Positions 45,059 through 54,105 are shown, counted from the first letter of the stretch. The stretch: DNA of 64,000 nucleotides from Bdellovibrio sp. NC01 (GCF_006874625.1 NZ_CP030034.1:434001-498000), one strand, 5' to 3'. The notes: generated from the letters alone by a model not told the origin. A program made the numbers and translations.

Positions 45059-46048
45059 ATGAGAACGGAAACTACTTCTCATAATGAGGCTGCAGCGAAC
45101 ACTCTTCGCAAGGTGCCGACACTAAGCTTAGCAAGTTACACAAAAGGAACTTCTGAAGAGAAATCGAAATTCATCGATCAGTTGTTCACAGGCCTTAAAG
45201 AGTACGGCTTCATCATCTTGAAAGATCACAACGTAAAACCAGCTGATCTTCACAAAGCCTACCAACTTCTTGAAACATTCTACGCTTTGCCTGAAGACGT
45301 AAAAAAATCTTACATCTCTCCAAACGCAGGCTTCCAACGTGGTTACACTCCATTCGGTAAAGAACACGCTAAAGATTCTCCAGTGATGGACTTGAAAGAG
45401 TTCTGGCACGTGGGTCGCGTTCTTGCTGACGGTCACGACTTGAAATCTGTTTACCCAGAAAACATCTGGCCAGAAGCTCACGTACCTGAATTTAAAAATC
45501 ACTTCGTTAATTTGTATGCGGCTTTGGAAGAAGCCGGCGACGTTATGCTTGAAGCATTGACGATGCCTCTTGAAGTCGACAAAGACTTCTTCGCGCGCAT
45601 GACGAAAGATGGAAATTCGATCTTAAGACTTTTGCATTACCCACCAATTCCAGAGGGTGTTGATCCTCGTTGTGTGCGTGCGGCAGCTCATGAAGATATT
45701 AACTTCATCACAATCTTGCCTGCGGCGACCGCTTCTGGTTTGCAATTGAAAGATCGCGATGGCACTTGGTTGGATATCGTTTCTGAACCAGACACTTTGA
45801 TCGTTGACGTTGGTGATATGTTGGCTCGTTTGACGAACGACGTTTTGCCTTCGACTACTCATCGTGTGGTGAATCCAGATGATGGTAAGAACGGCAGCCG
45901 TTACTCTATGCCATTCTTCTTGCACCCGCATCCACAAGCGATGTTGTCATGCTTGCCTTCATGCAAAGGCACTGGCGCGAAATACACTGATATTTCTAGC
46001 CATGACTTCTTGATGCAGCGTTTGCGCGAAATTGGTCTAATCAAGTAG
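45059..46048 (+). CDS. Isopenicillin N synthase-like 2-oxoglutarate/Fe(II) oxygenase
   Basis: 329 residues. The double-stranded beta-helix metal ligands are H211 and D213 ('AAAHEDINFITIL') and H268 ('STTHRVVNP'), with R281-x-S283 ('GSRYSMPFF') for the 2-oxoglutarate carboxylate. The N-terminal half shows the DIOX_N pattern ('GFIILKDHNV', 'FYALPEDVKKSY', 'GFQRGYTPFG'). Substrate is unknown; relatives in bacteria include ethylene-forming and amino-acid hydroxylases. Codon use suggests good expression. Shine-Dalgarno AGGGGG. Confidence 0.88.
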   Translation: MRTETTSHNEAAANTLRKVPTLSLASYTKGTSEEKSKFIDQLFTGLKEYGFIILKDHNVKPADLHKAYQLLETFYALPEDVKKSYISPNAGFQRGYTPFGKEHAKDSPVMDLKEFWHVGRVLADGHDLKSVYPENIWPEAHVPEFKNHFVNLYAALEEAGDVMLEALTMPLEVDKDFFARMTKDGNSILRLLHYPPIPEGVDPRCVRAAAHEDINFITILPAATASGLQLKDRDGTWLDIVSEPDTLIVDVGDMLARLTNDVLPSTTHRVVNPDDGKNGSRYSMPFFLHPHPQAMLSCLPSCKGTGAKYTDISSHDFLMQRLREIGLIK

Positions 46049-46058
46049 GCAGGTCTGC

Positions 46059-46077
46059 ACTCCGGCTTCGCCGGAGT
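46059..46077. repeat. Short 3' palindrome (ACTCCGGC family), copy 2
   Basis: ACTCCGGC–TTC–GCCGGAGT, perfect 8-bp arms with a TTC loop, 11 nt after the oxygenase stop. See copies at 41949 and 55605. Confidence 0.5.
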
Positions 46078-46139
46078 AGGGAAGTCTATCTTTCCTCTTT
46101 AGCTTGATACGTTTATTGTCACTAATTTAGTAATGACTT

Positions 46140-46171
46140 CAAGAAGGGGAACAGTAATGTTCCCCTTCTTG
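46140..46171 (+). terminator. Perfect 14-bp hairpin with GTAA loop
   Basis: CAAGAAGGGGAACA (46140-46153) pairs fully with the segment at 46158-46171; the loop GTAA is a GNRA tetraloop. No T-run follows, so it may act as an RNA stability or processing element rather than a standard intrinsic terminator. Confidence 0.55.
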
Positions 46172-46231
46172 CATTCTGGGAGGATTGCTAGGTAAGACAA
46201 GACTCACTCGTAGAAACATGAGGGGGGATTC

Positions 46232-46705
46232 ATGCGATACTTGGTGACTGTAACTCTAGTGATGGTGAGTTTTTGGGCTTTGGAATCATTGGCTCTTGAT
46301 CTGCCGATGCGCTTTGAAGTGAAACGTTTGGGACAGCAGCGTAAGAGCCTTGAGAAGTCGGTGGTGTGGAATCCGACAACGCAAGAAGCGATGGTGCGCA
46401 TGGGACTTGTGCCCACATACGTGGACCCAATCTTGACAGAAAAAATCTTAAACTTCGCGACTGCGCGCACCGTTGAAGTTGTTCCACTTGTTGATCCAGA
46501 ATTAGGCGAAGGCTGCACTGAAGTTTCGCAATGGCAATTTGAATATCGTCCAGGTCTTCCTGATTATTTAATGTATATCACCTTAAAAGGACCAAATTGC
46601 CAACGCTTAGCAGAACACTTAGAGGTGTATAATACTCGCTTTCGCTTTATCGGTCTTGCGACAGAAGTAGATCCCGTTGACGTCTCGATAGAGATCGTTC
46701 GATAG
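46232..46705 (+). CDS. Small exported protein, unknown
   Basis: 157 residues with a signal peptide (cleavage near 'SLA-LDL') and the Shine-Dalgarno GAGGGGGG. The mature protein is beta-rich with two Cys (in 'EGCTEV' and 'GPNCQR') that may form a disulfide. No known family. The next gene starts 7 nt after its stop, so the two are one transcript. Confidence 0.75.
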   Translation: MRYLVTVTLVMVSFWALESLALDLPMRFEVKRLGQQRKSLEKSVVWNPTTQEAMVRMGLVPTYVDPILTEKILNFATARTVEVVPLVDPELGEGCTEVSQWQFEYRPGLPDYLMYITLKGPNCQRLAEHLEVYNTRFRFIGLATEVDPVDVSIEIVR

Positions 46706-46712
46706 TTAAGGG

Positions 46713-47489
46713 ATGACAAAACGTAGTTCAATCATCCTTGGTGCGATCGTAGTCGCGATCATCTTAGTTCTTTCATACTGCTATTTCGGCGGTGGCTTCG
46801 GAAAATCTTCGAACATGCCGCCGGATCTTCCAAATCCACACGGAGATCCCGCAGTTCCAACAACAAGTAAAACACAAACGGCCGAAGTGCCAGAGCCCGC
46901 TTCTGGCGAACCCGCAACCGATGCGAATGGTTTCTTGCCAACAAAAATGGAAGATCCAAAACTTTTCGAAGGTCTGCAAACGAACTTCAAGCAAATGTCG
47001 GTGTGCTTGAATATGAAGATGGGACCGTTCTCGCAAGGCGATGACATGAACTTCGAAACGTTAAATACAATCATCGCTCCTGATTTGGGCGACATCGTGA
47101 CAACGACGGAAGACTGGTCAGCGACAGATATTAAAACAAACTCTGGTGAAATTCGTCGTATCTTCTTACGTACAAATCCAAGCAACGATACAGAGCAAAC
47201 GAAAACTTTGAATTATTATTCGATTCAACCCAATGGCGCGCAAAAAGAAATCTCTTTATCGAAAGAGCAAAGAACAAATCCAACTGATACATTGCTTGCA
47301 AGTCTTGAAGGCGATGGACAATTGGTCAGCAAATCTGTCGCGCGCAAAGTTTATTATCAAAACGGCGATGATTTAAGCGTCGTTGAACGCAACGGTCGAG
47401 TGTATTCGTTCGAACTTGCTCACGATGGTAAGACATTTAAATGCAGCGGTGTTGATGCTGCGAAATCACTTTCTTGTAGCTGCAAATAA
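46713..47489 (+). CDS. Membrane-anchored Pro-linker protein, unknown
   Basis: 258 residues: one N-terminal membrane helix (about 7-25), then a Pro/Thr/Ala-rich linker (about 33-75) and a soluble periplasmic domain with a Cys cluster at the extreme C-terminus ('FKCSGVDAAKSLSCSCK'). The domain has alternating beta strands and is not recognised. The AAGGG upstream touches the ATG. Co-transcribed with the preceding exported protein and closed by a terminator. Confidence 0.7.
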   Translation: MTKRSSIILGAIVVAIILVLSYCYFGGGFGKSSNMPPDLPNPHGDPAVPTTSKTQTAEVPEPASGEPATDANGFLPTKMEDPKLFEGLQTNFKQMSVCLNMKMGPFSQGDDMNFETLNTIIAPDLGDIVTTTEDWSATDIKTNSGEIRRIFLRTNPSNDTEQTKTLNYYSIQPNGAQKEISLSKEQRTNPTDTLLASLEGDGQLVSKSVARKVYYQNGDDLSVVERNGRVYSFELAHDGKTFKCSGVDAAKSLSCSCK

Positions 47490-47496
47490 ATCTAAA

Positions 47497-47528
47497 GAGG
47501 CGAGAGCAATCTCGCCTTTTCTTTTTTC
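47497..47528 (+). terminator. Intrinsic terminator
   Basis: AGGCGAGA–GCAA–TCTCGCCT (47498-47517), 8-bp stem with a GNRA loop, followed by TTTCTTTTTT. Confidence 0.9.
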
Positions 47529-47650
47529 TGATTAAAAATTTTTGAAGATCACTCTGAAATTGACATCTCAAATGAAAAGTTTGTCTCAATCGGCCATCAA
47601 GGGTTGCGCGACTTAACATTTGGGTATTAGATGAAATTTTCGGAGGTGAT

Positions 47651-48991
47651 ATGGATCCATTGGCTCCCGTAGTATCTTGGGCTCCTCTTGACAGTTTGTA
47701 CCGTCTGACTTTGGCTCTTGGAATTGGCTTGTTCATCGGTTTAGAGCGCGAGTGGCGTGGCAAGGAAGCTGGCTTACGCACATTTGGTTTCGCCGCACTG
47801 ATTGGTGGCATGGGTGGTTTGCTTGGCGATGGCTATGCGATCATGGGCGTGTGTCTTTTAGGAATTCTTGTATTCTTCCTGAATTGGCAATCGTTGCGAG
47901 ATAATAAAGGTACAGAGTTAACAACTTCAGCAGCTTTGCTGGTCACGGGAGTTGTTGGCGTGTTGTGCGGTAAAGGTCATACCATCACGCCCACGGCGGT
48001 CGGAGTTGTGTCGGCGGGTTTGCTTGCATGGAAGGAGCATCTTGCAAATTTCAGTCATAAGTTAACGACGGAAGAAGTACGCGCTGAGATCTTGCTTGCG
48101 ATTTTAACCTTCGCAATTTATCCGATTTTACCGAAGCACGCGGTCGACCCTTGGGGTTTGATTATTCCGCAACAGGCTTTCGTCACAGTGATTATTATCG
48201 CAGCGATTGGTTTTATTAACTATGTGTTGATGAAAATCTTTGGTCCCAAAGGCATGGAGATCACAGCATTCTTTGGTGGTTTAGTAAATAGTCGTAAAGT
48301 TATCGTTGAGTTGACGTCACGTTTGCAAACAACGGGCGAAGTCTTATTGCCTTCCGTCTACAGTGGCGTGATGTTGGCAACGGGTGCGATGCTTTTGCGT
48401 AACGGCATCATCATTTTGATTTTCGCACCTGCGGCTGCCTTGTATTGTGCGACGCCGTTTTTGCTGATGATCGCGGCCTGTGCGGCTCTTTGGTATTTCT
48501 ATCCAACGAAATTAATTCATAAAGAGGGCGCTGCTTCGCTGTCTTTGGAGTCTCCATTCCGTTTAACAGCCGCGTTGAAATTTGGTTTTGTATTCTTGGT
48601 GCTCAATATCGTTGGCGCTTTAGTGCAAAGGAATTTCGGTTCGAACAGTTTTTACTTTGTAAGTTTATTAGGTGGTTTGTTATCAAGCGCTTCGTCGATT
48701 GCTTCTGCTGCGACTTTGATGAGTCATGGCGAGCTGCCATTAAGTACCGGCGTGAATGGCGTGATCATCTCAAGCCTTACAAGTATTCTAATTAATATTC
48801 CTTTGATCCGTACAATGACGACGGATAAGACTTTCAAACGCCGAGCTTTCGTTGCGTTGTTTTTGATCGCCATTCTTGGTGTGATGGGAATGGCGGCAAA
48901 CGAAGTGCTAGCGCACTACTTTGTGAAGCCCAATTTGGGCTGCTGGAAAAATATCGAACAGCGAAATCCTTCCCTAAACATTTATACGTGA
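47651..48991 (+). CDS. MgtC/SapB–DUF4010 family membrane protein
   Basis: 446 residues with about twelve hydrophobic helices. The N-terminal quarter is MgtC-like ('LALGIGLFIGLEREWRGKEAGLRTFGFAALIG' family pattern at about 20-51). The C-terminal part is DUF4010 ('FFGGLVNSRKVIVELTSR', 'LLGGLLSSASSIASAATL'). The start is fixed by an ideal Shine-Dalgarno GGAGGTGAT. MgtC-type proteins affect magnesium homeostasis and membrane potential; the role of the fused DUF4010 form is not established. Confidence 0.88.
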   Translation: MDPLAPVVSWAPLDSLYRLTLALGIGLFIGLEREWRGKEAGLRTFGFAALIGGMGGLLGDGYAIMGVCLLGILVFFLNWQSLRDNKGTELTTSAALLVTGVVGVLCGKGHTITPTAVGVVSAGLLAWKEHLANFSHKLTTEEVRAEILLAILTFAIYPILPKHAVDPWGLIIPQQAFVTVIIIAAIGFINYVLMKIFGPKGMEITAFFGGLVNSRKVIVELTSRLQTTGEVLLPSVYSGVMLATGAMLLRNGIIILIFAPAAALYCATPFLLMIAACAALWYFYPTKLIHKEGAASLSLESPFRLTAALKFGFVFLVLNIVGALVQRNFGSNSFYFVSLLGGLLSSASSIASAATLMSHGELPLSTGVNGVIISSLTSILINIPLIRTMTTDKTFKRRAFVALFLIAILGVMGMAANEVLAHYFVKPNLGCWKNIEQRNPSLNIYT

Positions 48992-49050
48992 TTCCGGGAT
49001 TGGCGTGGAGTTTGTAAAAAGACTCGCGAACCACAAATCATGGGATTTAT

Positions 49051-49479
49051 ATGAAGGCATTATTGGCTTTAACAATATTGTTAACGGCGGTCAGCGCACA
49101 CGCGGGTGTCAAATGGCTAGACATCTCTGCGCAGTATACCTGTGAAACCAACCACGTCTTTTTGAAGACGGCGGAAGGCTTACCTTTGAATTTCAAGCCC
49201 AATGAAAAAGTGATCTATCAACCGGATGTTTCCAAGAACCAAAATCTGGTGATTGGTAACTATGGCTACATCATCTGGATTCGCCAATTAAGCGATACCG
49301 AAATGGGCTTTACGATACTAAAGAACATCAATGGCGAAATGAAACAGGATCAAACGTTGAGTTTCGCAAGTTCTCAAGCTTCGACAGAAATGGATTTTCC
49401 TCTGAATAACTCTGCGGGAGAAGGAAGTGCTCGCTGCAAAATTGAGTTAAGCAGTAAGCCTTCTGATAAATTTAAATAA
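49051..49479 (+). CDS. Small exported protein, unknown
   Basis: 142 residues with a signal peptide (cleavage near 'AHA-GVK'). The mature part is beta-rich and holds two Cys ('YTCETN' and 'ARCKIE'), probably a disulfide linking N- and C-terminal strands as in small Ig-like periplasmic proteins. No family recognised. Its 3' end overlaps the convergent LysR gene by 8 nt. Confidence 0.75.
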   Translation: MKALLALTILLTAVSAHAGVKWLDISAQYTCETNHVFLKTAEGLPLNFKPNEKVIYQPDVSKNQNLVIGNYGYIIWIRQLSDTEMGFTILKNINGEMKQDQTLSFASSQASTEMDFPLNNSAGEGSARCKIELSSKPSDKFK

Positions 49480-50383
49480 AGATATCTTTGCGATTTTTAA
49501 ACCACGAAAGAATAGCCTCTTTCGTGGTTTTTATTTTTTGAGATGTGTAGGTTTCTTTCAAGTACACCAAGTAAAACGAATGCGTCGAGATTTTGTATTC
49601 GGGGAACAGGTGAATAAGTCGACCCTCTTTGATGTCATCGGCGACCAGGAAATAGGGCAGGCGAGCGACACCCAAACCTTCAAGACACATCTTTCTTGAA
49701 AGCGTGTATTGGTTCGATGCAAATTTCCCTTGGGTTTGCACAACATACTCTTTATCGCCCGAGGTCAGAGTCCAAGAATTCCAGTTGCGTGAAGGTGCAT
49801 GCATGATGCAATTGAGTTTGTTCAATACTTCAGGAGTGGCATTGTTAGGCAGTTTGACTTTATTCGGAGCCACACAAATCACATCGCGCATTCTGCCTAA
49901 GTAGCGTGCGACCACATCAGGGTCATGGTTGTCTTTTGAACGAATCGCAAAATCAGCTCCCGATTTTTTAATGTCACGAACTTCATTAGAGGCATCAATT
50001 TCAACTTGCACGTTGGGAAGAATGTCGTTGATCTGCCCTAAAAATGAAGCTGTGAAAGTCTCTGCTAAAGAAACGGGGACCGAGATTTTCACATTGCCCG
50101 AAAGTTCCTGACTCATGTCTTTGATCAGTTTTCCTGCTTCTTCAGTTAAGCCAAAAATCTTTTCGCAGTATGAATAAAGAAAGCGACCCTCTTCCGTCAG
50201 ATTTAAGCTGCGAGTTGTGCGATGGAAAAGAGTCACACGCATTTGAGCTTCCAGCGCTTTCACCTGTTTACTGAGAAGGGCTTTTGAAGAGTGCACGGCA
50301 TCTGCCGCTTTGGTAAAGCTACCTTCTTTAGCGACAGAATAGAAAGCTAGTAAATCCTGAACGTTGCGTGTGATTGTTTCCAT
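49472..50383 (-). CDS. LysR-type transcriptional regulator
   Basis: 303 residues, full length for the family. The HTH spans about residues 10-65 ('GSFTKAADAVHSSKALLSKQVKALEAQM') and the effector domain starts near 90 ('LSGNVKISVPVSLAETF'). The order and sequence resemble the AaeR/DmlR-type subgroup. It is divergent from the SDR gene 88 nt away, the classic arrangement in which LysR regulates its neighbour. The first codons form one arm of a 13-bp inverted repeat (see 50371-50458). Confidence 0.92.
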   Translation of the reverse strand: METITRNVQDLLAFYSVAKEGSFTKAADAVHSSKALLSKQVKALEAQMRVTLFHRTTRSLNLTEEGRFLYSYCEKIFGLTEEAGKLIKDMSQELSGNVKISVPVSLAETFTASFLGQINDILPNVQVEIDASNEVRDIKKSGADFAIRSKDNHDPDVVARYLGRMRDVICVAPNKVKLPNNATPEVLNKLNCIMHAPSRNWNSWTLTSGDKEYVVQTQGKFASNQYTLSRKMCLEGLGVARLPYFLVADDIKEGRLIHLFPEYKISTHSFYLVYLKETYTSQKIKTTKEAILSWFKNRKDIFI

Positions 50384-50458
50384 ATGTTGACAATATGTTT
50401 CTATATCGCGGTTTTTTCAAGACTGGGGCGGACGTATATTCATTTATGGAAACAATCA
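50371..50458. repeat. 13-bp inverted repeat spanning LysR start and SDR leader
   Basis: TGATTGTTTCCAT at 50371-50383 (LysR codons 1-4, minus strand) is repeated inverted as ATGGAAACAATCA at 50446-50458 in the SDR leader, without mismatch. Between them CATAT–N7–ATATG (50381-50397) forms a smaller dyad that could be the LysR operator. Confidence 0.5.
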
Positions 50459-50475
50459 TAAGGAGTTCTAGATGA
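50446..50475 (+). CDS. Nine-codon leader ORF upstream of SDR gene (tentative)
   Basis: ATG at 50446 opens a nine-codon frame that ends in a TGA overlapping the SDR start as ATGA (50472-50475). It contains the SDR Shine-Dalgarno (AAGGAG). Its first three codons are identical to those of the divergent LysR gene. It lacks its own clear Shine-Dalgarno, so translation is uncertain. Confidence 0.25.
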   Translation: METIIRSSR

Positions 50476-51074
50476 AAGTCGTAGTCATCGGTGCCACGGG
50501 CACCATCGGAAAATTAGTTAAAGCAAACTTAGAAAAAGCAGGTCACGAGGTCGTGAGTGTTGGTAAAACCTCAGGTGATTTTCAAGTGAACATCGAGGAC
50601 GCCGCAAGTGTGCGCGAGCTTTATAAAAAAATCGGGTCCTTCGATGCGGTCGTGAATGCGGCTGGGGATTTGGCCTTTGCACCACTAGACAAAATCACGC
50701 ATGCGCAATGGATGACCGCGATCAACAGCAAACTTTTGGGCCAAGTGAATCTGGTACAACAAGCAATTCCGTTTATAAATGAAAAGGGCTCATTCACTTT
50801 GGTATCAGGCGTGGTGAGTGAATATCCTATCGCTCACGGGGCAGTTGCTACGGTTGTGAATCGTGCTGTCGAGGGTTATGTCCAAGCGGCAGCTTGCGAG
50901 TTGCCTAAAGGCCTACGCATCAATGTCGTCAGTCCTACTTTGCTAGAAGAGTCGGCAGCAGCCTATAGTCCATTCTTCCCTGGTTATACTCCGGTGCCGG
51001 GCAAATTAGTGGCGCAGGCTTATGAAAAATCAGTATTGGGAATTCAAACGGGGCAGATTTTTAAACTGCATTAG
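50472..51074 (+). CDS. Short-chain dehydrogenase/reductase, atypical
   Basis: 200 residues. A Rossmann NAD(P) motif 'IGATGTIG' (6-13) and 'NAAGDLAF' mark the SDR fold. The usual catalytic Tyr-x-x-x-Lys is missing: after 'LVSGVVSEYPIAHGAV' the helix reads 'ATVVNRAVEGYVQAAACEL', with Asn where Lys is expected. This matches a compact SDR subgroup with altered active site. 'GLRINVVSPTLLEES' is the normal PG-loop equivalent. Likely regulated by the divergent LysR. Shine-Dalgarno AAGGAG. Confidence 0.88.
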   Translation: MKVVVIGATGTIGKLVKANLEKAGHEVVSVGKTSGDFQVNIEDAASVRELYKKIGSFDAVVNAAGDLAFAPLDKITHAQWMTAINSKLLGQVNLVQQAIPFINEKGSFTLVSGVVSEYPIAHGAVATVVNRAVEGYVQAAACELPKGLRINVVSPTLLEESAAAYSPFFPGYTPVPGKLVAQAYEKSVLGIQTGQIFKLH

Positions 51075-51113
51075 AAGTTCCCCATTCATGCTGATCACTC
51101 GCTGAGAATAAAA

Positions 51114-51144
51114 AAAAGCCCCGTGTTTTTAGCACGGGGCTTTT
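51114..51144. terminator. Bidirectional terminator between SDR and valS
   Basis: AAAAGCCCCGTG and CACGGGGCTTTT form a 12-bp stem with a 7-nt loop and A/T runs on both sides; it serves both convergent genes. Confidence 0.92.
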
Positions 51145-51165
51145 AGTTTTTACTGAACTAAGAAA

Positions 51166-53856
51166 CTATTGGAAACGAGTCAAAGCATCGCGCAAAGATT
51201 CCAACTGCACTTTTGATTGCGCAAGAAGGACTCTGTCTGCGGCGATAACGTCTTCATCAGCGTTAGCAACGAACTTTTCGTTTGAAAGCTTACCGCTCAA
51301 GATGCCGATATCTTTTTGCAATTTCTCGATCGACTTGTTGATACGTTTCAACTCTTCGTCGAAATCTACCAAGCCTTCAAGAGGGATGATCACTTTTACG
51401 TTTGCATCGCCAACCGTTACCGGTGCCACAGCACACTTCATCAAGTTGCCTTCAGGTCCCACTTCCATATTTTCCAAACGACCCATAGTCATGATTGCTG
51501 TACGGTTGTTGCCCAAAACTTTTTGCACTTGATCGTTTGTTACACCCAAACGCACATTCAATTTCACAGCCGGGCTGATTCTGTTTTCGCCGCGGATGTT
51601 ACGCATTGCTGTGATCACTTCTTTTACCAAGTCGATTTCTTGTGCTGCCGTTTCAGAACCCAAGGCCAAGAACTCTTTGTCGTTTCTTGTGTTTGGATAT
51701 TGATCGATGATGCACGCTTGACCACGGATCGGAAGTTTTTGGTAAATCTCTTCAGAGATAAACGGTGTGAACGGGTGAAGCAAACGCGCGATACGGTTTA
51801 ATACTTGTGCAAGTACCAACTGAGTCGCGGCTCTTTCTTCCGCATTCGTGCCGTTCATGATTGGTTTCGTAAATTCGATATACCAGTCACAGAATTGATT
51901 CCAAATAAACTGATAAAGCGCTGTCGCGGCTTCAGAGAACTTCTCTGCTTCCATGGCTTCTTCAACTTGTTTTGTCACCTCAGCAAGCTTCGTGATGATC
52001 CATTGATCGAATACGCTGATGTTAGCTTTATTCGGTAATGCTTTTACACCTTCTGCAGGCGCTTTGAAGTCAGACAAGTTTGAAAGTGCGAAACGAGTCG
52101 CATTCCAGATCTTATTCATGAAGTTACGATAGCCTTCAAGACGTTGTTCGCTGAATTTAAAGTCTTTACCAGAGTACAAGTGCGCAGCGAATGTGAAGCG
52201 CAAAGCATCGGCTCCGTATTTATCGATCATCTCTACTGGATCGATCGAGTTGCCTAAAGACTTCGACATTTTACGACCTTGAGAATCGCGCACCAAACCG
52301 TGGATATAAACCGTACGGAAAGGAACATCGCGCTTGAACTCAAGACCCATCATGATCATACGTGCAACCCAGAAGAAAATAATATCGTGACCAGTTACTA
52401 GGTAACTAGTTGGGTAGAACGTTTTCAAAGTTTCAGTTTCGTTTGGCCAACCCATTGTAGAGAACGGCCATAGAGCAGACGAGAACCAAGTATCAAGGAC
52501 GTCGTCATCTTGTTTTACGTGTGTGTTGCCGCACTTTTCACAAGCTGCTACGTCTGTTTCGCTCACAGTCGTGTGATTGCAATTATCGCAATACCAAACT
52601 GGAATACGGTGACCCCACCACAATTGGCGAGAGATACACCAGTCTTCAATGTTGTTTAACCAGTGAAGATAAACTTTTGTCCAAGACTCTGGTTCGAAAC
52701 GAATTGTGCCGCTTTCAACAACACGCTTCGCTGGATTTGCAAGAGCTTCCATTTTAACGAACCATTGCTCGGACAAGAATGGTTCAACCACGGCGCCTGA
52801 ACGCGAGCAGTGGCCGACAGAGTGAACATGTGGTTCCTCTTTCGCTAGCAAGTTTTGAGCTTTCAAATCTTCAACAACACGTTTACGCGCTTCTTGAACT
52901 TTCAAACCAGCGTAGACGCCAGCGTTTTCATTCATCTCTGCTTTGCGAGTCAGAAGGTTGATGAAATCGAGGTTGTGCGCTTTACCAACTTTGTAGTCGT
53001 TGAAGTCATGCGCTGGAGTGATTTTCACAACGCCTGAACCGAACGCTTTATCAACGTACGTGTCAGCGATGATTTTAATTTTTCTTCCAGTCAGTGGAAG
53101 GATCACGTTTTTACCAACAAGGTGTTTGTAGCGATCGTCTTCTGGATTTACCGCAACCGCTGTATCACCCAACATTGTTTCAGGACGAGTTGTAGCAACC
53201 GTCAAGAAACCAGAACCATCTTCAAGAGGATAGTTGATGTGATACAAAGTCCCTTTGATTGTTTGGTGCTCAACTTCAAGATCTGAAATGGCAGTTTCCA
53301 AAGGACCTGACCAGTTCACCAGGCGTTGACCACGATAAATCAAACCTTTGTTGTACAAAGACACGAATACTTTGCGAACTGCTTTTGATACGCCTTCGTC
53401 CAAAGTGAAAACCGCGCGATCCCAATCACACGAATCACCAAGTCTGCGCATTTGCGAGTAGATGCGATTACCGTATTGGTGTTTCCACTCCCAAACTTTT
53501 TCTACGAATTTTTCGCGACCTAGTTCGTGACGAGTCACGCCTGTTTTCTTCAACTCTTTTTCAACAACTGTTTGAGTTGCGATACCGGCGTGGTCCGTTC
53601 CCGGCAACCACATCGTGTTGTAACCATTCATGCGTTTCCAGCGGATCAACATATCTTGAATCGTGTGATCCAGGGCGTGACCCATGTGCAAGAAACCTGT
53701 GACGTTCGGTGGAGGCAAGATGATCGAAAATGGAGGTTTTGTGGATTGATCCTGAGCTTTGAAGAAGCCCGAATTTTCCCACCACTGATATGTTCTGTTT
53801 TCTACATCAGCGGGATTATAACGATCTGACAATTGCGCTGGATTTTGCTCTGACAT
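51166..53856 (-). CDS. valS: Valyl-tRNA synthetase
   Basis: 896 residues. Class I synthetase motifs: 'PPNVTGFLHMGHALD' with HMGH at 57-60 (HIGH equivalent) and 'GRKMSKSLGNSIDP' near 530 (KMSKS). A CP1 editing domain lies between, with 'TTRPETMLGDTAVAVNP', and two zinc-type Cys pairs ('WYCDNCNH', 'ACEKCGNT'). The C-terminal ~70 residues form the coiled-coil arm of ValRS ('LKRINKSIEKLQKDIGIL'). It charges tRNA-Val with valine and edits misactivated threonine. Confidence 0.97.
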   Translation of the reverse strand: MSEQNPAQLSDRYNPADVENRTYQWWENSGFFKAQDQSTKPPFSIILPPPNVTGFLHMGHALDHTIQDMLIRWKRMNGYNTMWLPGTDHAGIATQTVVEKELKKTGVTRHELGREKFVEKVWEWKHQYGNRIYSQMRRLGDSCDWDRAVFTLDEGVSKAVRKVFVSLYNKGLIYRGQRLVNWSGPLETAISDLEVEHQTIKGTLYHINYPLEDGSGFLTVATTRPETMLGDTAVAVNPEDDRYKHLVGKNVILPLTGRKIKIIADTYVDKAFGSGVVKITPAHDFNDYKVGKAHNLDFINLLTRKAEMNENAGVYAGLKVQEARKRVVEDLKAQNLLAKEEPHVHSVGHCSRSGAVVEPFLSEQWFVKMEALANPAKRVVESGTIRFEPESWTKVYLHWLNNIEDWCISRQLWWGHRIPVWYCDNCNHTTVSETDVAACEKCGNTHVKQDDDVLDTWFSSALWPFSTMGWPNETETLKTFYPTSYLVTGHDIIFFWVARMIMMGLEFKRDVPFRTVYIHGLVRDSQGRKMSKSLGNSIDPVEMIDKYGADALRFTFAAHLYSGKDFKFSEQRLEGYRNFMNKIWNATRFALSNLSDFKAPAEGVKALPNKANISVFDQWIITKLAEVTKQVEEAMEAEKFSEAATALYQFIWNQFCDWYIEFTKPIMNGTNAEERAATQLVLAQVLNRIARLLHPFTPFISEEIYQKLPIRGQACIIDQYPNTRNDKEFLALGSETAAQEIDLVKEVITAMRNIRGENRISPAVKLNVRLGVTNDQVQKVLGNNRTAIMTMGRLENMEVGPEGNLMKCAVAPVTVGDANVKVIIPLEGLVDFDEELKRINKSIEKLQKDIGILSGKLSNEKFVANADEDVIAADRVLLAQSKVQLESLRDALTRFQ

Positions 53857-54002
53857 CTAAGAATACCCCAAACAGTTTAGTTCTTCGGCGAACACCGAAG
53901 TAAGGACACGAAATCCCAAGGTTTTTAACCCTTAGAGACTACCAAATTCAAGGTCTATTGACGAGTATAGCCGCGGCAATCGCGTCGAGAGTCCAGCCCG
54001 AA

Positions 54003-54087
54003 GGTGTCTGTCGTTTTTTTGGGTCTACACCGCAGCGAAAACTTAAGATTAATGACGCACTGTAGACCCAAAATAACGACAGACACC
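54003..54087. mobile_element. REP/MITE-like inverted repeat, 85 nt
   Basis: A 27-nt arm beginning GGTGTCTGTCG (54003-54029) is repeated inverted at 54061-54087 with a single mismatch; a 31-nt unrelated loop lies between. Ends with GGTGTCTGTC are typical of REP-like palindromes mobilised by RAYT/IS200-type transposases in many bacteria. No transposase is nearby, so it would be non-autonomous. Confidence 0.6.
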
Positions 54088-54105
54088 CCTGAGTTTCCCA
54101 AAAAG

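Noticed and set aside
49472-51074. LysR–SDR pair as a horizontally acquired island
   Set aside because: Base and codon use look like the neighbours and no mobile element or flanking repeat is present.
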